A stretch of DNA of 26,768 nucleotides from assembly GCA_035510695.1 (NCBI GenBank), contig DATKGO010000050.1:1-26768 (forward strand). The letters are read 5' to 3'. Positions 1-7,979 of this stretch are shown here, piece by piece. Origin of the DNA: DAIDHK01 sp035510695. Its GTDB lineage: Bacteria; Patescibacteriota; Microgenomatia; Levybacterales; UBA12049. Under the pieces are notes generated by a model. The model was not told the origin of the DNA, ran no database searches, and saw only the letters and a program-made list of their open reading frames with translations. The position numbers and the translations under genes were made by a program. Each line of letters starts with the position of its first letter. Within the stretch, counting starts at the first letter, position 1.

Positions 1-1719
1 GGTGGAATTCCAGGTCAAGACTTGACCATTACTGCATCCTTGAATCAAACTTAATTGATTTCCCGCACCGACGAATTCCAAACCGGAATATGAGGAAGTG
101 GTACTGCTGCCTATTGCGCTGCTGGCAAGATTCAGACTAAGTATGCCGTTCGTCAATGTCAAACCGTTTCCGGTTAGATTACTTACGGTTTGTGAGCCAA
201 GCAAAAGATTTCCGGTCAAATGAACATTGCCTGTAACATCCAAAGCTGATGAGGGAGAGGTCATGCCTATACCGACATTACCGGTATTGTAATAAACACT
301 TGTTCCGTTAGTCGTCCATTGAGTCAAAGCTCCGCCGTTAGCAGAGATGGTCACCTGTTTGCTTCCCGCATTTGTCGTCAAAATAATTCCCGTACCCGGT
401 ACGAATTCCAGTGAATCGCTGTTTGATCCGGCCGTAATCGTGTCCTGACCGTTAACCAAAATGTTTTTAAAGATACTTTGGCTTGAACCTGTGTCGCTGT
501 TGGAGATTTGCAATCCGCTTATAGAGATTCCATTACCCGCACTTAATGTCAGATCACCACTTTGACCTTGCAAAGTAGTACTGTTAGGCACGTTTGCGCT
601 GATAACTGGGTTTTGGCCGGGTGTGATTGTGATATTTTGACCAGCTTTGATAGAATAAATCACATTTGCGGCGGTAAGATTTCCGATTCCCGCATTGATA
701 TCGGCATTATTGGTTACCAGACCACCGCTTAAACTGGCTAGGCCGGTCACACTAAGCCCTTGATCCAAATTAACTAAGTTTTTAAACTCGGAAACTCCGG
801 AAAAAACGCTTGGGATATTGACAGCAAAAACTAAATTTTGCGCTTGAGATTCCCCTGCCAACACCGCGGAAGCTTGAGTTTTAACTTGACTGACATGTCC
901 CAGAGTAGGATTAGGAAATAAATTGGCAAAAAACGAATCAAGTCGGGCGTGCGTAAAATTGCCCGGTAAAAATAAAGCGATAGTCAGCAAAATCATGAAA
1001 CTTCCAGCCATGGACAAGCTTCCATAAACTATAAGTCTTTTCCTATTATATTGTGTAAAGACCGAGGCTAGATGTATAAGTTTAGAGCTTGGATGTATAA
1101 GTTTATCCTTTTTTATAGGACTTACTACAAGCTCTTCTTTAACCTTATTTTTTAGCGGTAAATCGTCTTTTTTCGCATAAGAATTTTGTGAACCTATAGT
1201 TCTAGGGGCTAATTGTTCCTGCAGAGAGATGGAATTGGATTCTTTACGTTCTTCCAAATTAAACGGAGTTCTCGTGGAAGTTTCTTTTTTTAACTCATCT
1301 GTGCTTGTCTGAACGAGCGGAAAGAGTCGAGAATCGTTGGATAAATTCAAAGTAGAAACTGCTTCTTCACTCGCCAAGCCCACCTCGTCGAAGACTCGGC
1401 GAGACGGGTCTGACTTGGCTTCGGTCGAAAAAGAAACATTCTGTTCCTTACTGGGAGATTCAGTCAGAGTCTTTTGAGAAGCTTGAGTAAATACAACCGG
1501 TGCCGAAACAGTAGTTACTAAATTCTTTTTTTTGTTTTGTTTAAATTCTAAAATTTGATCAAGGGTATATCGTCTTTGATTTCCCGCAGTCCTTAGCGGA
1601 ATTAAAATACCGCCTTCATCCCATCTTCGTAACGTTTGGCTTGAAACCTTCAATTTATCAGCCGCTTGTTGAACGGTCAAAAATTGTGTTTGTTTTGATG
1701 TATTGGGCAGACTTTTCAT
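1..1719 (-). CDS. MerR-type HTH / transmembrane / tail-fibre-like surface protein, C-terminus off the window
   Basis: An open frame of 573 codons runs from an ATG at 1719 off the left edge without a stop. Residues 14-60 are a MerR/excisionase-type winged HTH (LTVQQAADKLKVSSQTLRRW, then GNQRRY). Residues 61-225 are a Ser/Thr/Glu/Lys-rich linker containing a 7-residue tandem repeat (KLIHPSS/KLIHLAS, 206-219). Residues 229-252 form one hydrophobic helix after a basic RKR. Beyond it lies a Ser/Gly/Asn/Thr-rich, beta-repeat-like exterior with the tail-fibre signature NVGIGMTSPSSALDVTG near 481. Topology is therefore HTH inside and fibre outside, the logic of one-component membrane regulators such as CadC/ToxR, although a purely structural role is possible. 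It is divergent from the F1-like cluster and shares its 195-bp promoter region. The architecture is confident; the function is not known. Confidence 0.85.
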   Translation of the reverse strand, partial: MKSLPNTSKQTQFLTVQQAADKLKVSSQTLRRWDEGGILIPLRTAGNQRRYTLDQILEFKQNKKKNLVTTVSAPVVFTQASQKTLTESPSKEQNVSFSTEAKSDPSRRVFDEVGLASEEAVSTLNLSNDSRLFPLVQTSTDELKKETSTRTPFNLEERKESNSISLQEQLAPRTIGSQNSYAKKDDLPLKNKVKEELVVSPIKKDKLIHPSSKLIHLASVFTQYNRKRLIVYGSLSMAGSFMILLTIALFLPGNFTHARLDSFFANLFPNPTLGHVSQVKTQASAVLAGESQAQNLVFAVNIPSVFSGVSEFKNLVNLDQGLSVTGLASLSGGLVTNNADINAGIGNLTAANVIYSIKAGQNITITPGQNPVISANVPNSTTLQGQSGDLTLSAGNGISISGLQISNSDTGSSQSIFKNILVNGQDTITAGSNSDSLEFVPGTGIILTTNAGSKQVTISANGGALTQWTTNGTSVYYNTGNVGIGMTSPSSALDVTGNVHLTGNLLLGSQTVSNLTGNGLTLTNGILSLNLASSAIGSSTTSSYSGLEFVGAGNQLSLIQGCSNGQVLTWNST

Positions 1720-1728
1720 GCTATTTAT

Positions 1729-1775
1729 AAACTTATACACTTTCTTATACAATCACTCTTTAAATGTATAAGTTT
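1729..1775. promoter_or_regulatory. Candidate operator: inverted and direct copies of TGTATAAGTTT
   Basis: AAACTTATACA (1729-1739) and TGTATAAGTTT (1765-1775) form a perfect 11-bp inverted repeat with a 25-bp spacer. A partial third copy, TCTTATACA, lies at 1743-1751. The sites fall between the minus-strand promoter and the ATG of the HTH-fibre gene. The same word recurs twice inside that gene at 1071-1084 and 1092-1105. Autoregulation by the HTH is inferred from position. Confidence 0.5.
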
Positions 1776-1787
1776 GTATATGTATTT

Positions 1788-1817
1788 ATTGAAACACACT
1801 CTTCTATTCAATGTCAA
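1788..1817 (-). promoter_or_regulatory. Candidate promoter of the HTH-fibre gene
   Basis: On the minus strand there is a perfect TTGACA (1812-1817), an 18-bp spacer and TTCAAT (1788-1793, 4/6 to TATAAT). Transcription would start near 1781, upstream of the TGTATAAG repeats. The A/T-rich TATAAG words nearer the ATG are alternative -10 candidates. Confidence 0.4.
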
Positions 1818-1862
1818 TAATATAATTGCTTAATTTTGAGCCTAAATGACAAAGTTTCTTCA

Positions 1863-1908
1863 TTGACATTTTTTACTTGTTTCAGTTAGAGTAAAAAGAG
1901 AGCAGGAG
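1863..1908 (+). promoter_or_regulatory. Candidate promoter and Shine-Dalgarno of the subunit c-like gene
   Basis: TTGACA (1863-1868), an 18-bp spacer and TAGAGT (1887-1892, 4/6) are followed by a clear AGGAG (1904-1908) six bases before the ATG at 1915. Few genes in this window have such a clear Shine-Dalgarno, so efficient translation of this membrane component is plausible. Confidence 0.5.
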
Positions 1909-1914
1909 AATAGC

Positions 1915-2706
1915 ATGAATTTAAAATTTTCACCAAGGTTTTTCACAATATTTCTTTTTATTTCGCTAAGCGGTCTTTTTGGACAAATTTTACCTGTTTT
2001 TGCGCAATCAATGTCCTCAGGAATTGCATATTCCATTGATATAGCTGACAAAAACGTTAAACCAGGTAATATTATCAGTTTTAGCAATAGTAATTATCAT
2101 TTAAGTAAAATTGAATATGATCCCTCGGCTTATGCCGTAGTTACGGACAATCCTGCTTTGGCTTTAGAAAATCAAACCGCTTCCCCGCTTACTTACTCTG
2201 TGGTTTCTTCGGGTCATGCCTATGTTTTGGTTTCAAGTAAAAACGGAAAAATTAAAACCGGCGATCTAATTACAGCTTCGTCAACCCCGGGCGTGGGCGA
2301 GAAAGTTACAGATAACGGCTATGTAATCGGAACAGCCTTGGAATCTTATGATGTTTCCAACACGAAGCAAGCAGGCTTAATACTGGTCAACTTAAATTTC
2401 GGTTACTATACGAGTACGTCCGATACAAAAGCGAATCTAGTATTAACCGTCAAACAAGCTTTCAGCGGCGCATACCTTAGCCCGTCGACTGCAATTCGCT
2501 ATGTTCTTGCCTCGCTAATCATTTTGGTTTTCTTCGGATTCGGACTGGGATTTTTTGGCAGAGTGATTACCACAGGTGTCGAAGCATTAGGCAGGAATCC
2601 GCTTGCCAGCCGGGTTATTATGTTTAGTATTATCATTAACTTTGTGTTGCTGCTGGCAGCAATGGGAGTCGGAATCATCATCGCCTACTTAATACTTGTA
2701 TTCTAA
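1915..2706 (+). CDS. Exported protein ending in an F-ATPase subunit c-like hairpin that lacks the ion-binding carboxylate
   Basis: 263 residues. Residues 1-30 are a signal peptide (likely cleavage after VFA). Residues 31-190 are an exported domain whose part at 100-145 (HAYVLVSSKNGKIKTGDLIT, then STPGVGEKV and VIGTALE) resembles a segment common in tail-fibre-like surface proteins. Residues 195-263 read like subunit c: a Gly-rich helix (GFGLGFFG, 208-215), GVEALGRNP (221-229) matching the family's polar loop (consensus ARQP), and a second helix ending IIIAYLILVF. Aligned by eye, the place of the essential Glu/Asp in helix 2 is Leu247, and no acidic residue occurs after Glu223. First gene of the F1-like cluster. 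I infer a rotor anchor for gamma/epsilon that cannot translocate ions. The homology rests on a short match, so an unrelated hairpin protein remains possible. Confidence 0.7.
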   Translation: MNLKFSPRFFTIFLFISLSGLFGQILPVFAQSMSSGIAYSIDIADKNVKPGNIISFSNSNYHLSKIEYDPSAYAVVTDNPALALENQTASPLTYSVVSSGHAYVLVSSKNGKIKTGDLITASSTPGVGEKVTDNGYVIGTALESYDVSNTKQAGLILVNLNFGYYTSTSDTKANLVLTVKQAFSGAYLSPSTAIRYVLASLIILVFFGFGLGFFGRVITTGVEALGRNPLASRVIMFSIIINFVLLLAAMGVGIIIAYLILVF

Positions 2707-2708
2707 AA

Positions 2709-2848
2709 ATCTCAAGTTTCAAAATCTAAAATCCAATCAATTTTCAAGGATTAAAAGATCAAAACTTATTGAATTTTTAAAACTTTAAATTTCATTGAAC
2801 CTTGAAGTTTGAGCCTTGGAGTTTTCAAAGGCTCTTGTAAAAGTTTCC
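2709..2848. repeat. Degenerate heptanucleotide tandem array between the c-like gene and atpF
   Basis: From 2709 the spacer can be cut into 7-base units that keep phase for about 20 units, for example atctcaa, gtttcaa, aatctaa, aatccaa and later cattgaa, ccttgaa, gtttgag, ccttgga. A further aagttat/aagttat pair lies at 2873-2886. No terminator T-run or ORF is seen, and the atpF start has no obvious Shine-Dalgarno. Confidence 0.7.
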
Positions 2849-2897
2849 CAAATCCTGGATACTAGAGATAAGAAGTTATAAGTTATAACTTGCATCT

Positions 2898-3605
2898 ATG
2901 TTAATCTCGCCTGCCATTTTTATTTTCATACTCGCCGCCCTCATCATTTTGGCAATTACTCTTTTGGTGTTTGTCTTCTTTTATACCAAATCTTTATCTC
3001 AACTTCTCAAACTACAAAAGGAAAATGTTCATTTGAAGCAAAACATGAACGTAAAATCAGTAAAGGCATTACAAAATGCGCAGGAAAAAACCCAAGCTAT
3101 TATTGAGCAAGCAAATAAAAAAGCGGAAGAAATACTTCAGGAAGCAAATTTATTTTCTTCCGACCAGCAAAATCTGGTAAAAAGTAAGCTAAACGCTATC
3201 ATTGACAATCAAACTAAAGCTCTGAACGAAATCAACACGACCTTGGATAAAGAATATGAGAAAGAATTTACCGAGACAGAACGAGAAGCTATCAAACTAT
3301 TTGGTAATGTAACAAAGTCATTCAGTGATACGGCGAGCGCGGAAATTTCGGATTTCAAAACCGTTTTGGAAAATGAAACCGTAGGCTCTCAAAAAATCGT
3401 TGAGCAAAAAATTGAAGAAGCATACACACAGGTGGAAGCGGAAATTAAGAATTATAAAGAAAAAAAGTTGGCGGAAATTGATGGAATGATGAACCAAAGG
3501 ATTAAAACTGTCGCAAACTATGTCTTAGGTAATGGTTTAACTATTGAGCAGCATGAAATTCTGATTAGACAAGCCATGGACGAATTGAAAAAACAGATGA
3601 AATAA
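2898..3605 (+). CDS. atpF: F1-like ATPase subunit b (membrane-anchored peripheral stalk)
   Basis: 235 residues. The first ~30 form one strong hydrophobic helix (IFILAALIILAITLLVFVFF). The rest is highly charged and helical with coiled-coil character, rich in Glu/Lys/Gln (roughly 35-205), and it ends in a short amphipathic segment (ILIRQAMDELKKQMK). This is the plan of F-ATPase subunit b, longer than the ~156-170 residues common in other bacteria. It lies just before atpH, as in standard atp operons. Its expected role is to hold alpha3beta3 against the membrane through delta. Subunit b normally docks on subunit a, for which there is no gene here, so what it contacts in the membrane is open. 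Assignment rests on architecture and position rather than conserved residues. Confidence 0.8.
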   Translation: MLISPAIFIFILAALIILAITLLVFVFFYTKSLSQLLKLQKENVHLKQNMNVKSVKALQNAQEKTQAIIEQANKKAEEILQEANLFSSDQQNLVKSKLNAIIDNQTKALNEINTTLDKEYEKEFTETEREAIKLFGNVTKSFSDTASAEISDFKTVLENETVGSQKIVEQKIEEAYTQVEAEIKNYKEKKLAEIDGMMNQRIKTVANYVLGNGLTIEQHEILIRQAMDELKKQMK

Positions 3606-3610
3606 TTTAC

Positions 3611-3722
3611 AAATTCTAAGTACCAAATCTCAATCAAATCATAATTTTCAAAAGTTTTGAGTATGAAAATTAAATCATTGATCATTCATTGAAAATTGGA
3701 ATTTGAAAATTGAAAATTTTTA
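3611..3722. repeat. Degenerate heptanucleotide tandem array between atpF and atpH
   Basis: Sixteen consecutive 7-base units fill the whole spacer in phase: aaattct, aagtacc, aaatctc, aatcaaa and so on to attgaaa, attggaa, tttgaaa, attgaaa, attttta. The last unit supplies the A of the atpH ATG, and no Shine-Dalgarno is present. Confidence 0.8.
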
Positions 3723-4192
3723 TGGATGCTTCCCTATTTACACCATTTTTGACACAATTGCGCACCACCGCGGAGGCCAATAATGTGGTTGAGCAAATCG
3801 ATGAGATAACCAATATGTTTTATAAAGATAACCAAATACCTATCTCAAAGTTATTATCTGACCGCTTCCCTTCCGATCTTTCTTCAACCCTTGAAATCAT
3901 CCTTAAAAACAACAATTTGACAGAAGGCAATCCAACAGTCCTAAAAACATTTTTTGAGCGTTTACAGACAGCTGTAAGGTCTTGTGATGTGCTTTCTTTA
4001 ACCTTAGCCCACAACCCGACGCAAACACTTTTAAACAATCTTTCCACTTATGCCAAACAAACCTTTGGCAATAAAACAATTTTGGAAATTAATCTTGATC
4101 CGACGCTTATTGCCGGCGCAATAGTTACTTTTCAGGGAAACTATCTGGACGCATCAATTAAACGTAAATTAGAGGAATACTTTACGAAATGA
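3722..4192 (+). CDS. atpH: F1-like ATPase subunit delta (OSCP-like)
   Basis: 156 residues from the ATG at 3722; an in-frame TTG at 3710 adds only KIF and lies in the repeat array, so I prefer the ATG. The N-terminal ~100 residues are a helical domain. The C-terminus has the family's diagnostic block: DPTLIAGAIVTFQGNYLDAS then IKRKLEEYF, matching the usual D-P-x-L-I-G-G ... D-x-S-V-x-x-[KR]-L. Subunit delta caps the alpha3beta3 head and binds the C-terminus of subunit b. The gene sits between atpF and atpA with only TTT between its TGA and the atpA ATG, so translational coupling is likely. Length is slightly below the usual ~175-180. Confidence 0.88.
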   Translation: MDASLFTPFLTQLRTTAEANNVVEQIDEITNMFYKDNQIPISKLLSDRFPSDLSSTLEIILKNNNLTEGNPTVLKTFFERLQTAVRSCDVLSLTLAHNPTQTLLNNLSTYAKQTFGNKTILEINLDPTLIAGAIVTFQGNYLDASIKRKLEEYFTK

Positions 4193-4195
4193 TTT

Positions 4196-5707
4196 ATGGC
4201 TAAATTTACTGATTATTTACAATCTACCGGAGAGATCGGCTATGTGAATGAGGCCGTTTCTTCCCTGGCTTATGTTTCCGGCTTACCGGGAGCCAAAGTA
4301 AACGAAGTTATTTTATTTGAAAGCGGTGAAAGCGGCATCGTTGATAGTCTTGAAGAAGATTACATTCAAGTTCTTGTCTTTGCCAAAAAGCCGGTAAAAA
4401 CCGAAACAAAAGTTGCCAGAACTAATCAAATATTTACTATCCCCGTAGGCAGCGAGTATCTTTCTCAAATTATCGATCCGTTCGGCAACCTTTTGGATAA
4501 ATTTAAACCCTTTAAAAAACCAACTACGTATGCGGAAATAAATCAAATACCCGGCGGTATAAATAAAAGAAAACGTATCAGTAAGGCTTTTGATACCGGT
4601 GTCACTTTGGTGGACATGCTGATTACTTTGGGTAAAGGCCAACGCCAATTGATTATCGGCGATCGAAAAACCGGGAAAACAAATTTTCTTTATCAAACGG
4701 TCATGACGCAAGCCCAGCAAGGAAACCTTTGCATTTACGTGGCAATTGGTAAAAAACGAACGGATATAAAGGCAATCGAACGTTTTTTTGCCGAGAATAA
4801 AATATTGGATAAAGTAATTGTTGTAGCCTCCACTTCAGACGATCCGACTTCGATAATTTATCTCACCCCTTATTGTGCGATGACTATGGCGGAATATTTT
4901 CGTGACCAAGGTCAAGATGTAGTAATAGTTTTGGACGATTTATCAACGCACGCCAAATTTTATCGTGAAATTGCTCTTTTGGCACGCCGTTTCCCCGGCC
5001 GTAATTCTTACCCCGCCGATATTTTTTATGCCCATGCCAAACTACTGGAACGCGCAGGCAATTTTATTGCCAACAAAGGCGAATACTCAATTACCTGTTT
5101 TCCGGTAGTTGAAACTGTTGAAGGCGATCTTACGGGTTATATACCTACCAATTTAATATCAATGACCGACGGTCACATTTATTTTGATATTGAAATGTTT
5201 TCCAAAGGCCGCAGACCGGCGATTAATCCTTTCTTATCTGTCAGTCGCGTGGGACGACAAACTCAGTCCAATTTGAAGCGCAGCATAAACCGTGAAATAC
5301 TTAGTTTTCTTAGTTTGCATGATCGAATGGAAAAATTTTCACATTTCGGAGCTGAAGCCACAACGAATATAAAAGATATCCTGTCTACCGGAGAACGCAT
5401 TTCAACTTTTTTTGATCAGGAACCTGAGAGAGTTTATAGTATTTCGATGCAGATATTTATATTTGGATTACTTTGGTCGGGCTTCTGGAATAATAAAGAC
5501 TATAACCAACTTAAAATCGACATAAAAAAAATCAGAGAGATGTATTTGAGTAATCCAACTTTCCGTCAAACAACTGATAAGATAACCGAAAAAGCCGAGT
5601 CGCTGAATGATTTACTCACTATTTTAACCCAAGAAAGTCCTCGTCTTTTACAAACCATAGGCTTAACAAGCTCAGGTAATTCCCAAACGCAAAACTCAAA
5701 AACTTGA
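4196..5707 (+). CDS. atpA: F1-like ATPase subunit alpha
   Basis: 503 residues, the normal length. N-terminal beta-barrel 1-95, nucleotide-binding domain ~95-370, C-terminal helical domain after. Walker A is GDRKTGKT (155-162), with Lys where most alphas have Gln. Walker B is VVIVLDD (242-248). RRFPGRNSYPADIFYAHAKL (264-283) and the YIPTN/SMTDG block (315-326) are typical. LSVSRVG holds the arginine finger, Arg351, which completes the beta catalytic site. The head should therefore be able to hydrolyse ATP. The C-terminal domain is divergent and ends in a Gln/Ser/Thr-rich tail. A separate specialised function is inferred from context, not from this subunit. Confidence 0.95.
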   Translation: MAKFTDYLQSTGEIGYVNEAVSSLAYVSGLPGAKVNEVILFESGESGIVDSLEEDYIQVLVFAKKPVKTETKVARTNQIFTIPVGSEYLSQIIDPFGNLLDKFKPFKKPTTYAEINQIPGGINKRKRISKAFDTGVTLVDMLITLGKGQRQLIIGDRKTGKTNFLYQTVMTQAQQGNLCIYVAIGKKRTDIKAIERFFAENKILDKVIVVASTSDDPTSIIYLTPYCAMTMAEYFRDQGQDVVIVLDDLSTHAKFYREIALLARRFPGRNSYPADIFYAHAKLLERAGNFIANKGEYSITCFPVVETVEGDLTGYIPTNLISMTDGHIYFDIEMFSKGRRPAINPFLSVSRVGRQTQSNLKRSINREILSFLSLHDRMEKFSHFGAEATTNIKDILSTGERISTFFDQEPERVYSISMQIFIFGLLWSGFWNNKDYNQLKIDIKKIREMYLSNPTFRQTTDKITEKAESLNDLLTILTQESPRLLQTIGLTSSGNSQTQNSKT

Positions 5708-5717
5708 GATATAAACT

Positions 5718-6584
5718 ATGCTAAATAAAAAACAAATCGATTCACTTATTAATCAGCTGGATTCAATGAAAACATTAATTCAGACATATGAAGAAATTGC
5801 CGCCATGGACATGCGTAAAATCCGTAACAACGTACTGACAAATCGCAGTTTTATTGATGAATTGGACGATATTTATCAACAGCTACAAATTTCTTATCAG
5901 GAGAAATTAACCCACCTTTTAATACAAAAAAGTTCTAAAAATAAAATAATCTCTAAGAAAAACGGTAAAACAGTCAGTGTTTTTCTCTCAGCCAACGTTG
6001 GATTATACGGCGATATCGTGCAGCAAACTTTTGTAACTTTTTTAAATTTTATCAAAACCCATCAAACCGATATTGTAGTTGTAGGTAAATTAGGCCAAAG
6101 TTTAATGAAAGATAATGACCCAGACCAGCCATTCACTTTTATAGATTTACCCGATACCAATATTAAAAAAGAAGACTTAACCGATCTTCTTTCGCTCCTA
6201 CTTAAGTATGAAAATATCTACTTTTTCTATGGTAAATTTCAGTCTCTGGTTACACAAAAACCGTTTATGCTTGATGTCTACGGCCAAGCAGCTCAACTTA
6301 AGCGTAATGTCGCTACTACGACTCAATATTTATTTGAGCCCAACTTAGAAATAATTTTACAATTTTTTGAGACTCAAATATTTGGTACAATTATTGAACA
6401 ATCATTCCATGAATCTGAATTGGCAAAATATTCAGCCCGTATGGTAGCCTTAGATCAAGATACGGAGAATATAAATAATCAAACGAAGAAAATAAATTTG
6501 CAGAGGAGAATCGTTCTGCACCATTTACAAAATCAGAAACAACAACAAACGCTAATTTATTTATCCAACTTAACAACTAAATGA
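5718..6584 (+). CDS. atpG: F1-like ATPase subunit gamma (central shaft)
   Basis: 288 residues, the usual length. The N-terminal helix (MLNKKQIDSLINQLDSMKTL, 1-20) and C-terminal helix (239-288, with SARMVALDQDTENI) correspond to the two shaft helices; SARMVAMxxATxNA is the family hallmark. The central domain starts with VSVFLSANVGLYGD (86-99), equivalent to the usual TSDRGLCGG but divergent. The C-terminus lacks the usual RQAxITxEIxEI signature and is Gln-rich. The gene lies 10 bp after atpA and 1 bp before atpD. This subunit converts ATP hydrolysis in the head to rotation and should contact the c-like protein through its foot. Confidence 0.92.
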   Translation: MLNKKQIDSLINQLDSMKTLIQTYEEIAAMDMRKIRNNVLTNRSFIDELDDIYQQLQISYQEKLTHLLIQKSSKNKIISKKNGKTVSVFLSANVGLYGDIVQQTFVTFLNFIKTHQTDIVVVGKLGQSLMKDNDPDQPFTFIDLPDTNIKKEDLTDLLSLLLKYENIYFFYGKFQSLVTQKPFMLDVYGQAAQLKRNVATTTQYLFEPNLEIILQFFETQIFGTIIEQSFHESELAKYSARMVALDQDTENINNQTKKINLQRRIVLHHLQNQKQQQTLIYLSNLTTK

Positions 6585-6585
6585 T

Positions 6586-7974
6586 ATGAATAACTTAGGC
6601 AAAATTATCAGTATTAACGGACAAGTCGTAACGGTTAAATTTTCTAAAATTTATCCTTCTATCCATGAGCTGCTCACTTTAGAAGACGATAAAGAAGTTA
6701 AAATGCAGGTGCAAGGAATAGAAAACTCCGGCACTTACAAGTGTCTACTGCTAACCCCAGTAAAAAACCTTACTAGGACAAGCAAAGTTGTAGCAACTGG
6801 ACAAGTAATTCAAGTCCCCGTAGGAGAAAATATCCTTGGCCGGGTGCTTGATATTTTCGGCAAACCGATAGATGGAAAAGCGGAAATAAAAATAAAAGAC
6901 ACCCGGCCAATCTATAAAGATGCCCCAGCTTACACTGACGTTTCCGAAAAAAAAGAAATTCTAATTACCGGTATAAAGGCTTTGGATTTCTTTTGTCCCA
7001 TGCTCAAAGGCGGCAAAATCGGATTATTCGGCGGTGCAGGTGTAGGTAAAACTATTCTTCTAACTGAAATTATACATAATATCGTTCAAGTTTCTTCAAC
7101 CGACAAACAGAAAAATATTTCCATTTTTGCGGGCGTGGGAGAACGTACGCGCGAAGGACAAGAATTATATGAATCATTAGACGTAAGCGGAGTATTACCC
7201 TCATCGATTCTAGTTTTAGGGAATATGGGTGAAAATCCCGCTATCCGTTATCTTACAAGCTTAACTGCCGTGACAATTGCCGAGTATTTTCGTGACGAGA
7301 TGAATCAAAATGTATTATTTTTTATTGACAATATTTTTCGTTTCGCACAAGCCGGAAACGAATTGTCTCTTTTGATGAATTCTATTCCTTCGGAAGACAG
7401 TTATCAGGCTACCTTATCTTCCGAAATGGCCGATTTTCATGAACGGCTCAGCGCAACTACAAAAAACAATGTCACGACAATTGAAGCTGTTTACGTACCA
7501 AACGATGATATTGTAGACCAAGGAGTACAATCGGTATTGCCTTATCTTGATTCCAGCGTTACCCTTTCGCGTACAATCTATCAGGAAGGACGCTTGCCGG
7601 CAATCGAATTACTGGCCTCAACATCATCTGCTTTGACACCGGATATAGTCGGACAATCACATTTTGATGCAGTCATTAAAAGTCAAAGTTTGTTAAAAAA
7701 AGCTGTTTCCCTTGAACAAATTGTACAATTGGTGGGAGAATCTGAATTATCTAAGGAAGATCAATTGCAATATAAGCGGGCTAAATTATTAAAAAATTAT
7801 ATGTCACAAAGCTTTTTTGTGGCAGAGACCCAAACCGGCAGAAAAGGCGTTTTTGTACCTATTAATACTACAATCGCAGACGTCAATGATATATTAAATG
7901 GGGTATATGATGCAGTCAATGAAGAAAAATTTTTGTATATCGGCAGCGCTAAGGAAACGACTGGGAAGACTTAA
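6586..7974 (+). CDS. atpD: F1-like ATPase subunit beta (catalytic)
   Basis: 462 residues. Walker A GGAGVGKT (149-156), GVGERTREG with catalytic Glu186, and Walker B LFFIDNIFRF with Asp248 are all intact, so ATP hydrolysis is expected. ESELSKED (385-392) is the DELSEED lever contacting gamma. Departures from the family: the near-invariant MNEPPGAR is MGENPAIR (214-221), the adenine-stacking Tyr of GIYPAVDPL is Leu337 in GRLPAIELL, and the DDLTDPAPA loop is DDIVDQGVQ (307-315). These mark a diverged paralogue rather than a housekeeping beta. The start overlaps nothing but is only 1 bp from the atpG stop, so the two are probably coupled. Confidence 0.95.
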   Translation: MNNLGKIISINGQVVTVKFSKIYPSIHELLTLEDDKEVKMQVQGIENSGTYKCLLLTPVKNLTRTSKVVATGQVIQVPVGENILGRVLDIFGKPIDGKAEIKIKDTRPIYKDAPAYTDVSEKKEILITGIKALDFFCPMLKGGKIGLFGGAGVGKTILLTEIIHNIVQVSSTDKQKNISIFAGVGERTREGQELYESLDVSGVLPSSILVLGNMGENPAIRYLTSLTAVTIAEYFRDEMNQNVLFFIDNIFRFAQAGNELSLLMNSIPSEDSYQATLSSEMADFHERLSATTKNNVTTIEAVYVPNDDIVDQGVQSVLPYLDSSVTLSRTIYQEGRLPAIELLASTSSALTPDIVGQSHFDAVIKSQSLLKKAVSLEQIVQLVGESELSKEDQLQYKRAKLLKNYMSQSFFVAETQTGRKGVFVPINTTIADVNDILNGVYDAVNEEKFLYIGSAKETTGKT

Positions 7975-7979
7975 GATTT

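Noticed and set aside
2707..2897. A hidden or very short subunit a gene between the c-like gene and atpF
   Set aside because: The spacer is a degenerate heptad array with no hydrophobic frame of useful length; subunit a needs about 220 residues.
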